From: Bradyrhizobium sp. sBnM-33
Lineage (GTDB): Bacteria > Pseudomonadota > Alphaproteobacteria > Rhizobiales > Xanthobacteraceae
DNA length: 64,000 bases
Assembly: GCF_032917945.1 (NCBI RefSeq)
Contig: NZ_CP136624.1
Span: forward strand, 5,456,001-5,520,000
Direction: 5' to 3'
Positions 15,195 through 23,806 of the stretch are shown here, piece after piece. The stretch's first letter is position 1. Each line of letters starts with the position of its first letter. The notes below the pieces were generated by a model. It had not been told where the DNA came from. It was given only the letters and a program-made list of their open reading frames with translations, and did not search any database. The translations under genes and the position numbers were made by a program.

Positions 15195-16203
15195 AACCGC
15201 TTAAGCGCAAGCTCTGGTGGCACCCGTCACAGCGCATCGCAAAGTCGCAATGACAATCAAAGATGCGAAGGTGAACTATTCTGTGCTCGTACGCTGAGGC
15301 TGGCGGGCGAGCGGGAACCCACGATCATGATTCCCCTCGGCGTTCGCTTTGCAGAATTTTTAGCGTTCCCATGGTCGTGGCGACAGTGCGTTTGCCGAGG
15401 AGAAGAAAAAGGCCGCGCCGCCAGAGCCGAGTGTAATGTTCGCTATTGATCGGTAAGCGGACCCGTCGCGGACATGCTGCTTGGTCGCAGATTGACCCGA
15501 GGGCGATTCTCGGCAAGTCCGCTCTGCTCACGTCAGTGCGGACATTCGGGGCTCAGCGCGGTCAGGACCTCTTGGACTTAGACGATGGTGGTTTTCGCCG
15601 CCGGCAGCACGCACGAGCGTGCTTCGATGTTCTCAATGCGCTCTCGGGCTTTTGCTCATCCGCCGCAGCGCAGTCGCGGCCGGCCCGATTCAGCAGGTAA
15701 CGTGAAAAAGGCCGATCTTCTTCGCATGCGAGCTGTTGAACGTATGAATCACCTCGGGGGTCGGCTGCAACAGGACCGCGCAGCCCTTTTTCGAAAAATA
15801 CGCCTCCGTACGCGCACACGGGTTCCGTCGTCGGAATTAGCGCGTGCGAGGCGACTTCATCGTTTATCTCGAAAAGCCGCAACGGTGGTCGGCGGGATGC
15901 TGGTCTACATCGCCGGCGAAATCTGCCACGTCGACCCATCCTCTAGTTTGACGATGTGGCTTTCGGACGAAAACGGTAATTTTGACAAGAGTTCCGATCC
16001 TTACACCGCGCTGAAATGCCGCTCCACCGGAGCGCAGCGCGACGGCGCTCGTGCACAGATACTGGAGCCGCAGCTTACGCCTGTGTTTATCAACCAACTC
16101 CGAGTAACGATCCCATGCACCGCACGGCAAGATTGAGCCTGTATGCGGAACGGTTGATTCGGCTCTTCGTTGGCCTTTCTCCACCCCCTAGGAGGAGGCC
16201 ACA
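15195..16203. other. Gene-poor stretch, no supported gene
   Basis: Open frames of up to 183 residues exist on both strands here, but they overlap each other, are Arg/Ser-rich and match nothing I recognise. Short GCGGACAT-type words near 15460-15550 resemble degenerate rhizobial intergenic repeats. A GGAGGAGG box at the end of the stretch belongs to the downstream PRC-barrel gene. Confidence 0.4.
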
Positions 16204-16563
16204 ATGGCAATGGCAGCAAATGAAAGAGAGACTGGGAACCTGATCGGCAGCGACAAGGTCGAAGGAACTGCGGTGTATGGACCTGACAACAACAAGATCG
16301 GATCCATTCAACGGGTGATGATCGATAAGCTCAGCGGCACGGTATCCTATGCCGTACTTAGCTTTGGCGGGTTCTTAGGAATCGGAGACGACTATTATCC
16401 TCTGCCTTGGCAGTCGTTGGAATATGACACGACACTAGGTGGCTACCGCACGAACGTCACAGAACAACAGCTCCGCGGCGCCCCGAAGTTCGGCAACGAC
16501 AATGATTGGAACTGGGCAGACGCAAGCCGAAACCGCACGGTCAACAATTATTACGGCTATTGA
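16204..16563 (+). CDS. PRC-barrel domain protein
   Basis: This is a 119-residue soluble protein with a PRC-barrel fold: LIGSDKVEGTAVYGPDNNKI, then SIQRVMIDKLSGTVSYAVLS and the glycine-rich loop FGGFLGIGDDYYPLPW. The C-terminal ~40 residues are Asn/Tyr/Trp-rich (RTVNNYYGY). Such free-standing PRC-barrel proteins are common in rhizobia and are often stress-induced; no precise role is known. The ATG follows AGGAGGCCACA, and a clear rho-independent terminator begins 10 bases after the stop, so this is a monocistronic unit. Confidence 0.88.
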   Translation: MAMAANERETGNLIGSDKVEGTAVYGPDNNKIGSIQRVMIDKLSGTVSYAVLSFGGFLGIGDDYYPLPWQSLEYDTTLGGYRTNVTEQQLRGAPKFGNDNDWNWADASRNRTVNNYYGY

Positions 16564-16572
16564 TCAAAAAAA

Positions 16573-16595
16573 GCCGCCTAGAGCGGCCCTTTTTC
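16573..16595 (+). terminator. Rho-independent terminator of the PRC-barrel gene
   Basis: GCCGC at 16573-16577 and GCGGC at 16583-16587 form a stem around a 5-base loop, followed by CCTTTTTC. The stem starts 10 bases after the PRC-barrel stop codon and is preceded by an A-run, so it may also terminate in the opposite direction. Confidence 0.85.
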
Positions 16596-16599
16596 TGTT

Positions 16600-17230
16600 C
16601 GGGCGAAAAGGGGAGCTGTCGGATGGTTTCTGCGAGGCGGTGAGGCGGACAGCGGAGTGGTTCAGCGGTGCTGAAACATAGCTCAACCGGGCAACTCGAT
16701 TTCAGTCTCAAAGGGTGCGGCTGGACCGTTTAATGCTCGCGGGTGAGGAAGCCCATCGGGTTCATGAGCCCGTTCAACTCGGAGCTTCGATTTCTTGCTC
16801 ATTCGTATGACTCATGTAGTTGGGCCTGTCCTTGCGGGCAGTGGCGCGCCCCTCTAGAGCGCGGCCCCGCCTTGCTACTGGGCTAGGGGAGGCGGGTGCC
16901 GTGCCGGGCCACGGACCACCCCGGCCAACGTGGCCCATAAAAGCAAAGCGCCCTTGCGTCAGTTGATCGGTAAAAAATTGGCGAAGGTTTTCCGACGAGT
17001 CCAAGCAGAAAAGGAGACGCGGAATTCGCGCGACGGGCGCGCTGCCCGACTGAGTGCGACAGAATTTTCCATGCCCAAGATCCCATCATTTCTGTGGACC
17101 CCATCGATTGCCTTGCCAAAACCGAGCGAAAAAGTGCCATCTGAATCAACGCGTCTAGTCTTGAGTGCAACGTTAGAAAGAACTTGCGAAGCCGTAAGCG
17201 GTAAGCGGTACAAGGTCGGCCACGGGAGCT
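16600..17230. other. Intergenic stretch, no supported gene
   Basis: About 630 bases with only short, overlapping frames on both strands and no start with a convincing ribosome-binding site. I see no RNA gene or clear repeat. The right end leads into the operator region of the XRE regulator. Confidence 0.4.
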
Positions 17231-17237
17231 GATTATT

Positions 17238-17287
17238 GATACGAAAAGTATCGTACGGGGTTGAGCGGTGTCAATACCAAAAGTATC
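17238..17287 (+). promoter_or_regulatory. Pair of matching palindromes around the start of the XRE gene
   Basis: GATAC-GAAAA-GTATC at 17238-17252 is a perfect dyad with a 5-base spacer. A near copy, AATAC-CAAAA-GTATC, lies at 17273-17287, inside the first codons of the regulator gene. The centres are 35 bases apart, about 3.3 helical turns, so two dimers could bind the same DNA face. This is a good candidate for an autoregulatory operator. Confidence 0.65.
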
Positions 17288-17531
17288 AATTCGTCAGATA
17301 AAAGCTGCACGAGCTTTGCTGGGCTGGTCGCAGGATGACCTAGCCGTTCACTCCGGCATTTCGGTTCCGACGATCAAGAGGTTGGAAGCCACGGACGGAG
17401 AGATTGGTGGTCGGGTCGAAACCCGGAAGGCTCTCGTAACCACGCTGCAGGAGGCTGGGATCAAGTTTCTTTCCGACAACGATGGTGGACCAGGTCTCCG
17501 CATGGCGAAACGACAACGTCGATCCCGATAA
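17268..17531 (+). CDS. Small XRE-family helix-turn-helix regulator
   Basis: This is an 87-residue DNA-binding protein of the XRE/Cro type. Residues 7-40 hold the helix-turn-helix (IRQIKAARALLGWSQDDLAV, then SGISVPTIKRLE), followed by a linker, ALVTTLQEAGIKFL and a basic C-terminal tail (MAKRQRRSR). Similar small regulators with the LQEAGIxF element are frequent in rhizobia. The GTG at 17268 is chosen because the HTH begins soon after it and no other start fits. Two matching palindromes flank the start codon, suggesting it represses its own gene. No partner toxin gene is apparent next to it. Confidence 0.85.
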   Translation: MSIPKVSIRQIKAARALLGWSQDDLAVHSGISVPTIKRLEATDGEIGGRVETRKALVTTLQEAGIKFLSDNDGGPGLRMAKRQRRSR

Positions 17532-17909
17532 CTCTAGAGCTCGAGCAGTAAGATACCTGGCCTGATTGACCCTCCTGCGAATCGTGTGTCGATGCTTGCT
17601 GACAGCTAAAAGCGGAACGTTAAGCGATGGCGACGAACAAGAGGCGGCGCCGCATGATGAAGGTATCGGACGACGGGTGTGACGTCGCCACCGATGAGTG
17701 GGATAGAGCTTCACCCTACAGCATGGTGCTGTCGCCGGCCGGCCATCGAACGTTTAAGTCAGCTCAAGGTGGCCGCAGGTCTTACAACTCAGTTTGAAGC
17801 GCAGCGGCGCGAATTATCAAGAAGTCAGCCAGGCATGCCTGGTATCACATCGAGGGAATTGAACGGGACTGCCAAACAATTCTGGTAGCTTTAATAACCT
17901 GCGAACACA

Positions 17910-18188
17910 TTGATTGAAATCCTAGCCGTTTCACGTTCCGATGGTGTTGACCCGCGTGTCTATCTACGCGCGATGAACGAAAGGTTCGATCTCCACGTCG
18001 ATGAGGACGCCGGTCTTCGTGCTTTGGCCGTTGGATCGAGTGAAAGTCTCACGAGGCGCCAGGCGCCGAAGGACTCGGTATTCGGTAGATTTGGCCAACA
18101 GACGGCGATCGACGTCGGTGCGGTGACGGCGAGCTTTCTCGATGGACTGACAGACGCCGAGCGGCTCCGGCTGCGCGACTTGTTTTGA
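17910..18188 (+). CDS. Hypothetical protein, weakly supported
   Basis: A 92-residue frame beginning with TTG encodes a mixed hydrophilic protein with a C-terminal helix (VGAVTASFLDGLTDAERLRLRDLF) that looks like a real amphipathic segment. I recognise no family. A TTG start and the lack of a clear ribosome-binding site weaken the call; it may be the tail of a decayed gene. It lies just outside the integrated element, upstream of the tRNA-Ser gene. Confidence 0.3.
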   Translation: MIEILAVSRSDGVDPRVYLRAMNERFDLHVDEDAGLRALAVGSSESLTRRQAPKDSVFGRFGQQTAIDVGAVTASFLDGLTDAERLRLRDLF

Positions 18189-18355
18189 CCAGCGCACCGC
18201 GGCGGTCGGTGCGATCCTGACCAAAGTCACAGCTCACGGGCTCCGCAGGCCCATGGCGGACCCTTTTTGCATTCCCGGTAAGCGCAATGACATGTATGGG
18301 AATGAGTGTGGGTCGGAAGGAAAAGTGCTAAATTACTCAATAAATTCAGGGATGT

Positions 18356-18445
18356 TGGCGGAAGGGGTGGGATTCGAACCCACGGTACCCTTGCAGGCAC
18401 GCCGGTTTTCAAGACCGGTTCCTTAAACCACTCGGACACCCTTCC
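18356..18445 (-). tRNA. tRNA-Ser (anticodon UGA), integration target
   Basis: The 90-base gene on the minus strand begins GGAAGGGTGTCCGAGTGG, has the anticodon loop CTTGAAA (anticodon TGA), a long variable arm as in class II tRNAs, the T-arm GGGTTCGAATCCC, and ends with encoded CCA. Acceptor bases GGAAGGG pair with CCCTTCC. It decodes UCA/UCN serine codons. It is the target of the adjacent integrase: a copy of its 5' half (39 bases, two mismatches) occurs at 34707-34745. Because the element lies on the 5' side, the 5' half and upstream sequence of this gene were most likely supplied by the element. Confidence 0.97.
18407..18445. repeat. Left attachment site within tRNA-Ser
   Basis: These 39 bases, from the anticodon loop to the 5' end of tRNA-Ser, match 34707-34745 at 37 of 39 positions. 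The crossover therefore lies within the 5' half of the gene, at or near the anticodon loop, which is a known sublocation for tyrosine integrases. Confidence 0.85.
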
Positions 18446-18498
18446 AAGTCATTGACATTATTAGCGAAAACGATTTCAGCCAGGTTGGCAAAGTGCCT

Positions 18499-18521
18499 GT
18501 TGCTACTGAAATTGCTACTGA
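18499..18521. repeat. 23-base direct repeat near the left end (copy 1)
   Basis: Two TTGCTACTGA decamers in tandem, starting 12 bases apart at 18500 and 18512, preceded by G. The second decamer contains the integrase stop codon. An identical 23-base block is found at 34567-34589. The position close to both ends fits an arm-type site for the integrase or its excision factor. Confidence 0.7.
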
Positions 18522-19708
18522 GTTTTCTTAGGTGCCAGTGACAGGCGCGTTATAGCAGGGGCAAACGCCAAGTCGAGCCGCGCAGCCGCGTCTTCCTGCA
18601 AGGTCCCGATAACATGAGAATAGAGATCGAGGGTGATTGCGATCGAGGAGTGTCCCAGGCGCTCCTGGACCACTTTGGGGTGGACGCCTTCTACCAGAAG
18701 CTGGGTCGCGTGGCTGTGGCGCAGATCGTGAAACCGCAGCCGCGGCAAATCCGGTTGGCGCCCCATCAGGTAGGTAAACTGGTGGGTGAGGCTGGTCGGC
18801 TGCAAGACCTCCCCATCCTCGCGGCAGCACACCAGCGTCTCACCGGTCTGCCTGACGCCCAACTGGAGCAGGTTCTCGGCCTGTTGACGTTTCAACCTGC
18901 GCAATTCGTCGACAGCGAAGGCGGGCAGGGTGACTGCGCGGGCCTGGTCGGTCTTGGGGGCTTTGAACCGTAGCCCAGCCTTGGTCTGCTCGACACTTTC
19001 CATTACCCGCAGGGATGCGCGGTCGAGATCGACATTCTTCCAGCGCAGTCCCAACACCTCGCCGCGGCGCATTCCGGTCGCGAGGGCCATCAACACCGGC
19101 CAATAGGTGTGGGTGTGCTTGATCGCACTCAGAAACTCTGCCGATTGTTCGGCCGTGAACACCGCCATCGGCTTGCGTTCAACTTTTGGCTGCCGCTTCC
19201 TGAATGCGTCAGCCGGATTGCGGGTCAGCAGCTGTTGCTCAACCGCGCGTGCCAACGCCGAGTTCAGTATACGATGGATATGCTGTCGGGTGCGTGGCGC
19301 CAAAGGTCCTTCCTTGCCGTCGCGCCGGCCACCGGTCGCCCAAACGTTATATGCTTTTTGGATGTGGGACGGCGTCAGCTTGGTTAGCGGCAACTTACCC
19401 AGCGCCGGCGTCAAATAGCCATCGACCACCTCGGCGTAACGTTCGTAGGATTTAGGAGCGACTTCGCCCCGGACGGTGGCGAGCCAGTCCACCAGCCATT
19501 TGCCGAGGGTAATACGATTTGGGTCGACGTGCTCGCCGGTGTCGAGAGTACGGAGGCGTCGGCGTAGCTCGCGTTCGGCGTCCTTGCGAGTACCGACCAC
19601 TGTGGCAGTGGCGTAACGGTCCTTGCCGGTGGCCTTGTCAGTCCCCAAGCTGTATCGGATTTCATAGGATTTCGGCGAGCGTTGTCGGATGTGGCCGGTT
19701 GGACGCAT
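18515..19708 (-). CDS. int: Tyrosine site-specific integrase
   Basis: This 397-residue phage-type integrase inserts and excises the element at tRNA-Ser. An N-terminal arm-binding region (about 1-60) precedes a SAM-like core-binding domain (about 60-160, TLGKWLVDWLATVRG onward) and the catalytic domain. Active-site residues are visible: Arg214 (TGMRRGE), His327 and Arg330 (FHDLRHSHA), His353 (LGHSS) and the nucleophile Tyr363 (LDLYSHV). It reads towards the tRNA gene and ends 70 bases from it, the usual arrangement for tRNA-linked islands. The start codon is 2 bases beyond the stop of the upstream Zn-ribbon gene, so the two are probably co-translated. Confidence 0.97.
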   Translation of the reverse strand: MRPTGHIRQRSPKSYEIRYSLGTDKATGKDRYATATVVGTRKDAERELRRRLRTLDTGEHVDPNRITLGKWLVDWLATVRGEVAPKSYERYAEVVDGYLTPALGKLPLTKLTPSHIQKAYNVWATGGRRDGKEGPLAPRTRQHIHRILNSALARAVEQQLLTRNPADAFRKRQPKVERKPMAVFTAEQSAEFLSAIKHTHTYWPVLMALATGMRRGEVLGLRWKNVDLDRASLRVMESVEQTKAGLRFKAPKTDQARAVTLPAFAVDELRRLKRQQAENLLQLGVRQTGETLVCCREDGEVLQPTSLTHQFTYLMGRQPDLPRLRFHDLRHSHATQLLVEGVHPKVVQERLGHSSIAITLDLYSHVIGTLQEDAAARLDLAFAPAITRLSLAPKKTQ

Positions 19709-19710
19709 GG

Positions 19711-20382
19711 TTAGCCTCGCTTACCCTGCTGCTGACGGTTGAACGCAACGCGATGCGACGTTTTGCAAAACTGGGAGTCGGCTCGCTTGTCAGTGCCTGG
19801 CCCCATTTCGAACCAAGCCCCACAATATCGGCAAGTACCGAATTTGACGCCGCCCGCCGCCTTATTTGCAAGTTGGATCCAAATCGCATTCAGCAGGCTC
19901 GTCGCTTCGAAAATGAACCGAAAGCCGCGTTTTCGATCGGCGATGAGACGAAAGCGCCCAACATCCTCTTCTTCCAGAAGACGTGTAAGGATAAGGGCAT
20001 CCTTGAGCGGGATTGATTTCTTGCCTGAATTTTCGGCTTTCATCACTTGGCGAACCAAGCGCGCGGCCTCCAAAATATCCTCGACCTTCTCGCCGCTATA
20101 TCCATCGTCCCGACTAACGACACCGCCGGTGTCGGTTGGATAGAAACTGCCGCCGCTAGGGGTATCTTCATGTGCTAAATAGCCGTGGCGATTAGCGAAG
20201 TTGAGCACGTGCTCCGGGGATCTAACTCCTGCAAATTCTGCATAGAGCATTTCGTTTTTGACCAGCGGCGTTGTCTGGATCCATTCGCCGCCGTTTCGAA
20301 TGATCGTCTGACCATAGCGGCCCATGTCGGCTAGGCGGTAGCCCAACGCATCCCGCCGCCAATTCAACATCACGGGGATCAT
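19711..20382 (-). CDS. Unknown protein with C-terminal Cys-rich zinc-ribbon-like segment
   Basis: This is a 223-residue protein with no recognised N-terminal domain. The last 50 residues contain CRYCGAWFEMGPGTDKR followed by an FCKTSHR element; spaced Cys and His residues suggest a treble-clef or zinc-ribbon DNA-binding unit, although the fourth ligand position (often Cys) is His or absent. Such proteins are frequent next to integrases in rhizobial islands, but no role is established. The stop is 2 bases before the integrase ATG, so it is the first gene of an integrase operon. Its start overlaps a cluster of TGTTACGC repeats, which may control it. Confidence 0.7.
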   Translation of the reverse strand: MIPVMLNWRRDALGYRLADMGRYGQTIIRNGGEWIQTTPLVKNEMLYAEFAGVRSPEHVLNFANRHGYLAHEDTPSGGSFYPTDTGGVVSRDDGYSGEKVEDILEAARLVRQVMKAENSGKKSIPLKDALILTRLLEEEDVGRFRLIADRKRGFRFIFEATSLLNAIWIQLANKAAGGVKFGTCRYCGAWFEMGPGTDKRADSQFCKTSHRVAFNRQQQGKRG

Positions 20383-20385
20383 GGC

Positions 20386-20430
20386 TGTTACGCCTTTGTT
20401 ACGCTTGTTACGCCTATTCCGAATAGGCGT
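20386..20430. promoter_or_regulatory. Operator-like cluster between divergent integrase and excisionase/replication operons
   Basis: Three copies of TGTTACGC start at 20386, 20397 and 20406, followed by a perfect inverted repeat ACGCCTATTC-C-GAATAGGCGT at 20410-20430. The cluster lies in the 53 bases between the start codons of the minus-strand Zn-ribbon/integrase unit and the plus-strand HTH unit. A single regulator bound here could switch between integration and excision or replication. Confidence 0.65.
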
Positions 20431-20435
20431 ATCTA

Positions 20436-20705
20436 ATGGATACGCCAGATGATAGCCTTCGTCAAATCGACGCAGGACAGATTCAGATGAGCTTTCCCGA
20501 GACTGACGAAAACGAGCTGACCTGGTCCGTACCCGAGGCCGGCAGCAAGGTACGCCTGTCTAAGAACGCTGCCTACGCGGCGGCGCGGCGCGGCGAAATT
20601 CCAACGATCCGGTTTGGCAAAAAGCTGCGTGTTCCGAAGGCTAAATTCTTGAAGATGCTTTCGGCTGACGGCGTGGAAAACCGCCGTGGCGAAAGCAAAG
20701 AATAA
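20436..20705 (+). CDS. Excisionase / AlpA-like helix-turn-helix protein
   Basis: This small DNA-binding protein of up to 89 residues has a winged-helix motif of the excisionase type: TWSVPEAGSKVRLSKNAAY, then ARRGEIPTIRFGKKLRVPKA. It is the probable recombination directionality factor or the operon activator of the element. The ATG at 20436 lies at the edge of the palindrome with little ribosome-binding site; the ATG at 20487 (MSFPETDENE) has AGGACAG upstream and may be the true start. The next gene begins 14 bases after the stop. It faces the integrase operon across a shared control region. Confidence 0.82.
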   Translation: MDTPDDSLRQIDAGQIQMSFPETDENELTWSVPEAGSKVRLSKNAAYAAARRGEIPTIRFGKKLRVPKAKFLKMLSADGVENRRGESKE

Positions 20706-20719
20706 GAACGAACCGATTT

Positions 20720-21613
20720 ATGGCCTCGCAGCCCTCAGCATTCACAAGCACCGAGCGCCTTGCCCAAGCGCTCGGCTTGCGCCGTATGGGCCGGCGTTAT
20801 GTCGGCTCGTGCCCCGCTTGCGGGTATCCAAATTCGTTTATTGTTTGCGATGGAGCGGATCAACCGCTGGTCTATTGCCACGCTTGCCAGGACATCGACG
20901 CGGTTCTGGCTGCGATTCGCGGCCGCGGTCTTTGGCATCATCGTGCCAATACCCAAGCTAACCTCGCGCAGACGCAACCGCTCGAATTGTCGCGGGCTGG
21001 CGTAAGGGCGCGTGAACTGTGGATTCAGGCGGCTGCTGCCAAAGGGACGCTGGTCGACGTCTACTTGCGAAGCCGTGGCATCGTCGCGCCGATACCGCCG
21101 ACAATACGATTTCTGTCTGTCGCCAAGCATAGTCCGACCGATCAATCGCTACCAGCCATGATCGCTGCGGTGACAGTCTGGCCGGAGCGACGACCTTGCG
21201 CCGTGCACCGGACGTTTCTGGCCGTTGACGGTAACGGCAAGGCGCCGGTGGATACGCCGAGGATGACGCTCGGCCCATCTCGCCGCGGCGCTGTCCGTTT
21301 GGCTGAAGCGGCCAACCTCTTAATGGTAGGCGAGGGCATCGAAACGTGCTTGTCCGCAATGCAGGCTACGGGGCAACCGGCTTGGGCGGCACTTTCCACC
21401 GCGGGACTGCGCAGCCTTGAAATTCCAGAGCACGTCAAAGAAGTAGTCATTCTTGCCGATGGCGATCTGCCAGGAGAAGAAGCTGCCCAATCCGCCGCGC
21501 GGCGCTGGGTAGGCGAAGGGCGCCGCGTTCGTATCGCCAGGCCACCGAAAGGGAAGGATTTCAACGACGTTCTTCTCTGCGGTGTTCGCGCATCCGGGGA
21601 GCGCGCGAAATGA
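20720..21613 (+). CDS. Toprim-domain primase with N-terminal zinc finger
   Basis: This 297-residue protein resembles the phage and plasmid primases that start DNA synthesis for element replication. The N-terminal zinc finger has CPACG (Cys31, Cys34) and YCHAC (Cys53, Cys56). The Toprim half shows the acidic motif VGEGIETCLS and a second block ILADGDLPGEEAA, followed by a C-terminal KGKDFNDVLL element, all typical of the DUF7146/Toprim group. Its stop overlaps the start of the downstream helicase gene by 4 bases. Together they suggest the element can replicate after excision. Confidence 0.88.
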   Translation: MASQPSAFTSTERLAQALGLRRMGRRYVGSCPACGYPNSFIVCDGADQPLVYCHACQDIDAVLAAIRGRGLWHHRANTQANLAQTQPLELSRAGVRARELWIQAAAAKGTLVDVYLRSRGIVAPIPPTIRFLSVAKHSPTDQSLPAMIAAVTVWPERRPCAVHRTFLAVDGNGKAPVDTPRMTLGPSRRGAVRLAEAANLLMVGEGIETCLSAMQATGQPAWAALSTAGLRSLEIPEHVKEVVILADGDLPGEEAAQSAARRWVGEGRRVRIARPPKGKDFNDVLLCGVRASGERAK

Positions 21614-23676
21614 GCGGCGTAGGAATAGGTCGTATCGCTGCTGCTATCGACGCCGCTGAGGATTTTAGGGATCCTTTGAACGACTTGGCCGCTCGCACCG
21701 CAACTAACGCCGGCGCGGCCTTCGCGCCCGAAATGCTCGGCCGTCTAGCAGCCCTCAAGAAGGACGACCCTGCCAGCTTTGAGATGTTGCGCTCGGACCT
21801 GAAGAAGGCGGGCTGCCGGGTTACGGCGCTCGACAAAGCCGTCGTCGCGGCCAGCGACGATATCCGCGGCGGTCGGCCCAAGCAGGCGGACATCTTGATC
21901 GAACTCGCGCAATCCGCCGAACTGTTTCACACCGAAGATGGGATCGGCTTCGCCGACCTCAACATCGACGGTCATCGGGAGACATGGCCGATCCGCGCCA
22001 GGGGGTTCCGCCGCTGGCTCACGCGCCGATTCTTCGAAAGTACCGGCGGCGCGCCGAACTCCGAGGCGATGCAATCCGCCTTGAACGTGATCGAGGCCAA
22101 GGCAGATTTCGATGCACCTGAACGTAAAGTCAATATCCGAGTCGGCGGGCTTAACGGCCGACTGTACCTCGACTTGTGTGACGCAGCTTGGCGCGCTGTA
22201 GAGATCGACGCTTCAGGGTGGCGTGTAATCGACAACCCGCCGGTGCGCTTCCGCCGCGCCGCGGGAATGAAACCTCTCCCCGATCCCGTAGCCGGAGGGT
22301 CGGTTAAGGACTTGCGTTCTTTCCTAAATGTCAAATCCGACGCCGACTTCGTGCTGGTGATCTGCTGGGCGCTCGCCGTGTTGCGTAATTTCGGCCCGTA
22401 CCCGGTGATGGTGGTGTCGGGAGAGCAAGGCTCGGCTAAGTCCACCTTCTTCGCAATCCTGCGGGCGCTGCTCGATCCGAACACTGCACCCTTGCGCGCC
22501 CTACCACGCGAAGATCGCGAGTTATTTATCTCCGCAAACAACGGTCACGTCCTTGCGTTCGACAACGTGTCAGGACTTCCCGCGTGGATTTCGGACACAT
22601 TCTGTCGGCTCGCCACCGGTGGCGGCTTCGCCGTGCGCCAGCTCTACACTGATCAGGACGAGGTGCTGTTCGATGCCGCGCGCCCCGTAATGCTGAACGG
22701 CATCGAGGAAATCGTTACCCGGCCGGACCTCGCCGACCGCGGCCTGTTTTTGACCTTGGAACCGATTCCTGAGGAAAGGCGTCGACCTGAGCAGGAAATG
22801 TGGGGGGCGTTCGAGGCTGTGCGTCCCCTCATCCTCGGCGCGTTGCTCACCGCCGTGGTGGAGGGCCTGAAGCGGCTACCCGAGACGCGGCTCGAAAAAC
22901 TGCCGCGGATGGCGGATTTCGCACTGTGGGCAACTGCCTGCGAGCCGGCGCTGTGGTCTGCCGGCACCTTCTGGTCGGCCTATTGCGGCAACCGCGAGGA
23001 GGCGGTGGAAGGCGTGATCGACGCCGATCCAGTTGCCGTCGCCGTGCGCGCGTTGATGGCCAAAGGAACGGTGTGGACTGGGAATGCCTCGAACCTTCTG
23101 GCCGCCTTAGCGGAGTTATTGGATGAGCGCGCGCTTAAGTCCAAGGCTTGGCCCGATAGCCCTCGGGGGTTGGCGGGCAGGCTGCGCCGTGCGGCGACTT
23201 TCCTGCGCAAGATCGGCATCGAGATCAGCTTCGGGCGTGAGGGAAGGGCACGAACTCGCACGATCAAAATCACCACGCTTCCGACTCAAGCCACGCCAGA
23301 AAATGGTGGGCAAGAACCGCCCGCACCGTCCGTATCGTCTGCATCCCAGGCGAAATCCAGTTCCACAAACGGCTTGGCTTCAACAACCCTGCGGACGGTA
23401 GCTAACAACGCAGACGGTAGTGGCGAGGCAAATGAACCGCCAGTCCGCGCCAACCCATTGGAAACTAATGGTTGTGCGGGTGCGGACGATACGGACGCAA
23501 ATCCCGCACATGAATCTGTGGAGCAAGAAGACCGCGCGCAAGGATGCGCCCAATGTGGTGGAGAGCCGGATGGCAAAGAGCAGTTTTACACCATGAATGG
23601 GAAGGGTGTCCGGCTGCATCCGGAATGTAAGCGCTTCTATTCGGTCGATCACGAAAACTCCGCGACAACAACATGA
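21610..23676 (+). CDS. Replicative helicase-like ATPase of the element
   Basis: This 688-residue protein has a P-loop at residues 271-279 (GEQGSAKST) followed by a Walker B-like segment (HVLAFDNVSGLP) and a conserved block with MLNGIEEIVTRPDLADR, similar to plasmid/phage DNA helicase-primase ATPases. The N-terminal ~200 residues have no clear motif. The C-terminal ~120 are low-complexity, rich in Pro, Ser and Asn, with a possible CAQCG element near the end. It is coupled to the primase by an ATGA overlap and probably unwinds DNA during element replication. Confidence 0.8.
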   Translation: MSGVGIGRIAAAIDAAEDFRDPLNDLAARTATNAGAAFAPEMLGRLAALKKDDPASFEMLRSDLKKAGCRVTALDKAVVAASDDIRGGRPKQADILIELAQSAELFHTEDGIGFADLNIDGHRETWPIRARGFRRWLTRRFFESTGGAPNSEAMQSALNVIEAKADFDAPERKVNIRVGGLNGRLYLDLCDAAWRAVEIDASGWRVIDNPPVRFRRAAGMKPLPDPVAGGSVKDLRSFLNVKSDADFVLVICWALAVLRNFGPYPVMVVSGEQGSAKSTFFAILRALLDPNTAPLRALPREDRELFISANNGHVLAFDNVSGLPAWISDTFCRLATGGGFAVRQLYTDQDEVLFDAARPVMLNGIEEIVTRPDLADRGLFLTLEPIPEERRRPEQEMWGAFEAVRPLILGALLTAVVEGLKRLPETRLEKLPRMADFALWATACEPALWSAGTFWSAYCGNREEAVEGVIDADPVAVAVRALMAKGTVWTGNASNLLAALAELLDERALKSKAWPDSPRGLAGRLRRAATFLRKIGIEISFGREGRARTRTIKITTLPTQATPENGGQEPPAPSVSSASQAKSSSTNGLASTTLRTVANNADGSGEANEPPVRANPLETNGCAGADDTDANPAHESVEQEDRAQGCAQCGGEPDGKEQFYTMNGKGVRLHPECKRFYSVDHENSATTT

Positions 23677-23806
23677 GCACGCTGTGCGCAACCAGCACCG
23701 GACGGGCGCCGCTGATTACCTTGGGCGCACATGAACCGCCCTGGAGGACGAGAATCAGTTCCTCCGACTTCCCCAGGGGAGCCATTGAAAATTGACAAGC
23801 AACCCC

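Noticed and set aside
15562..16136. Overlapping frames of 125 and 183 residues on opposite strands
   Set aside because: Neither has a ribosome-binding site or a recognisable domain. Composition looks non-coding.
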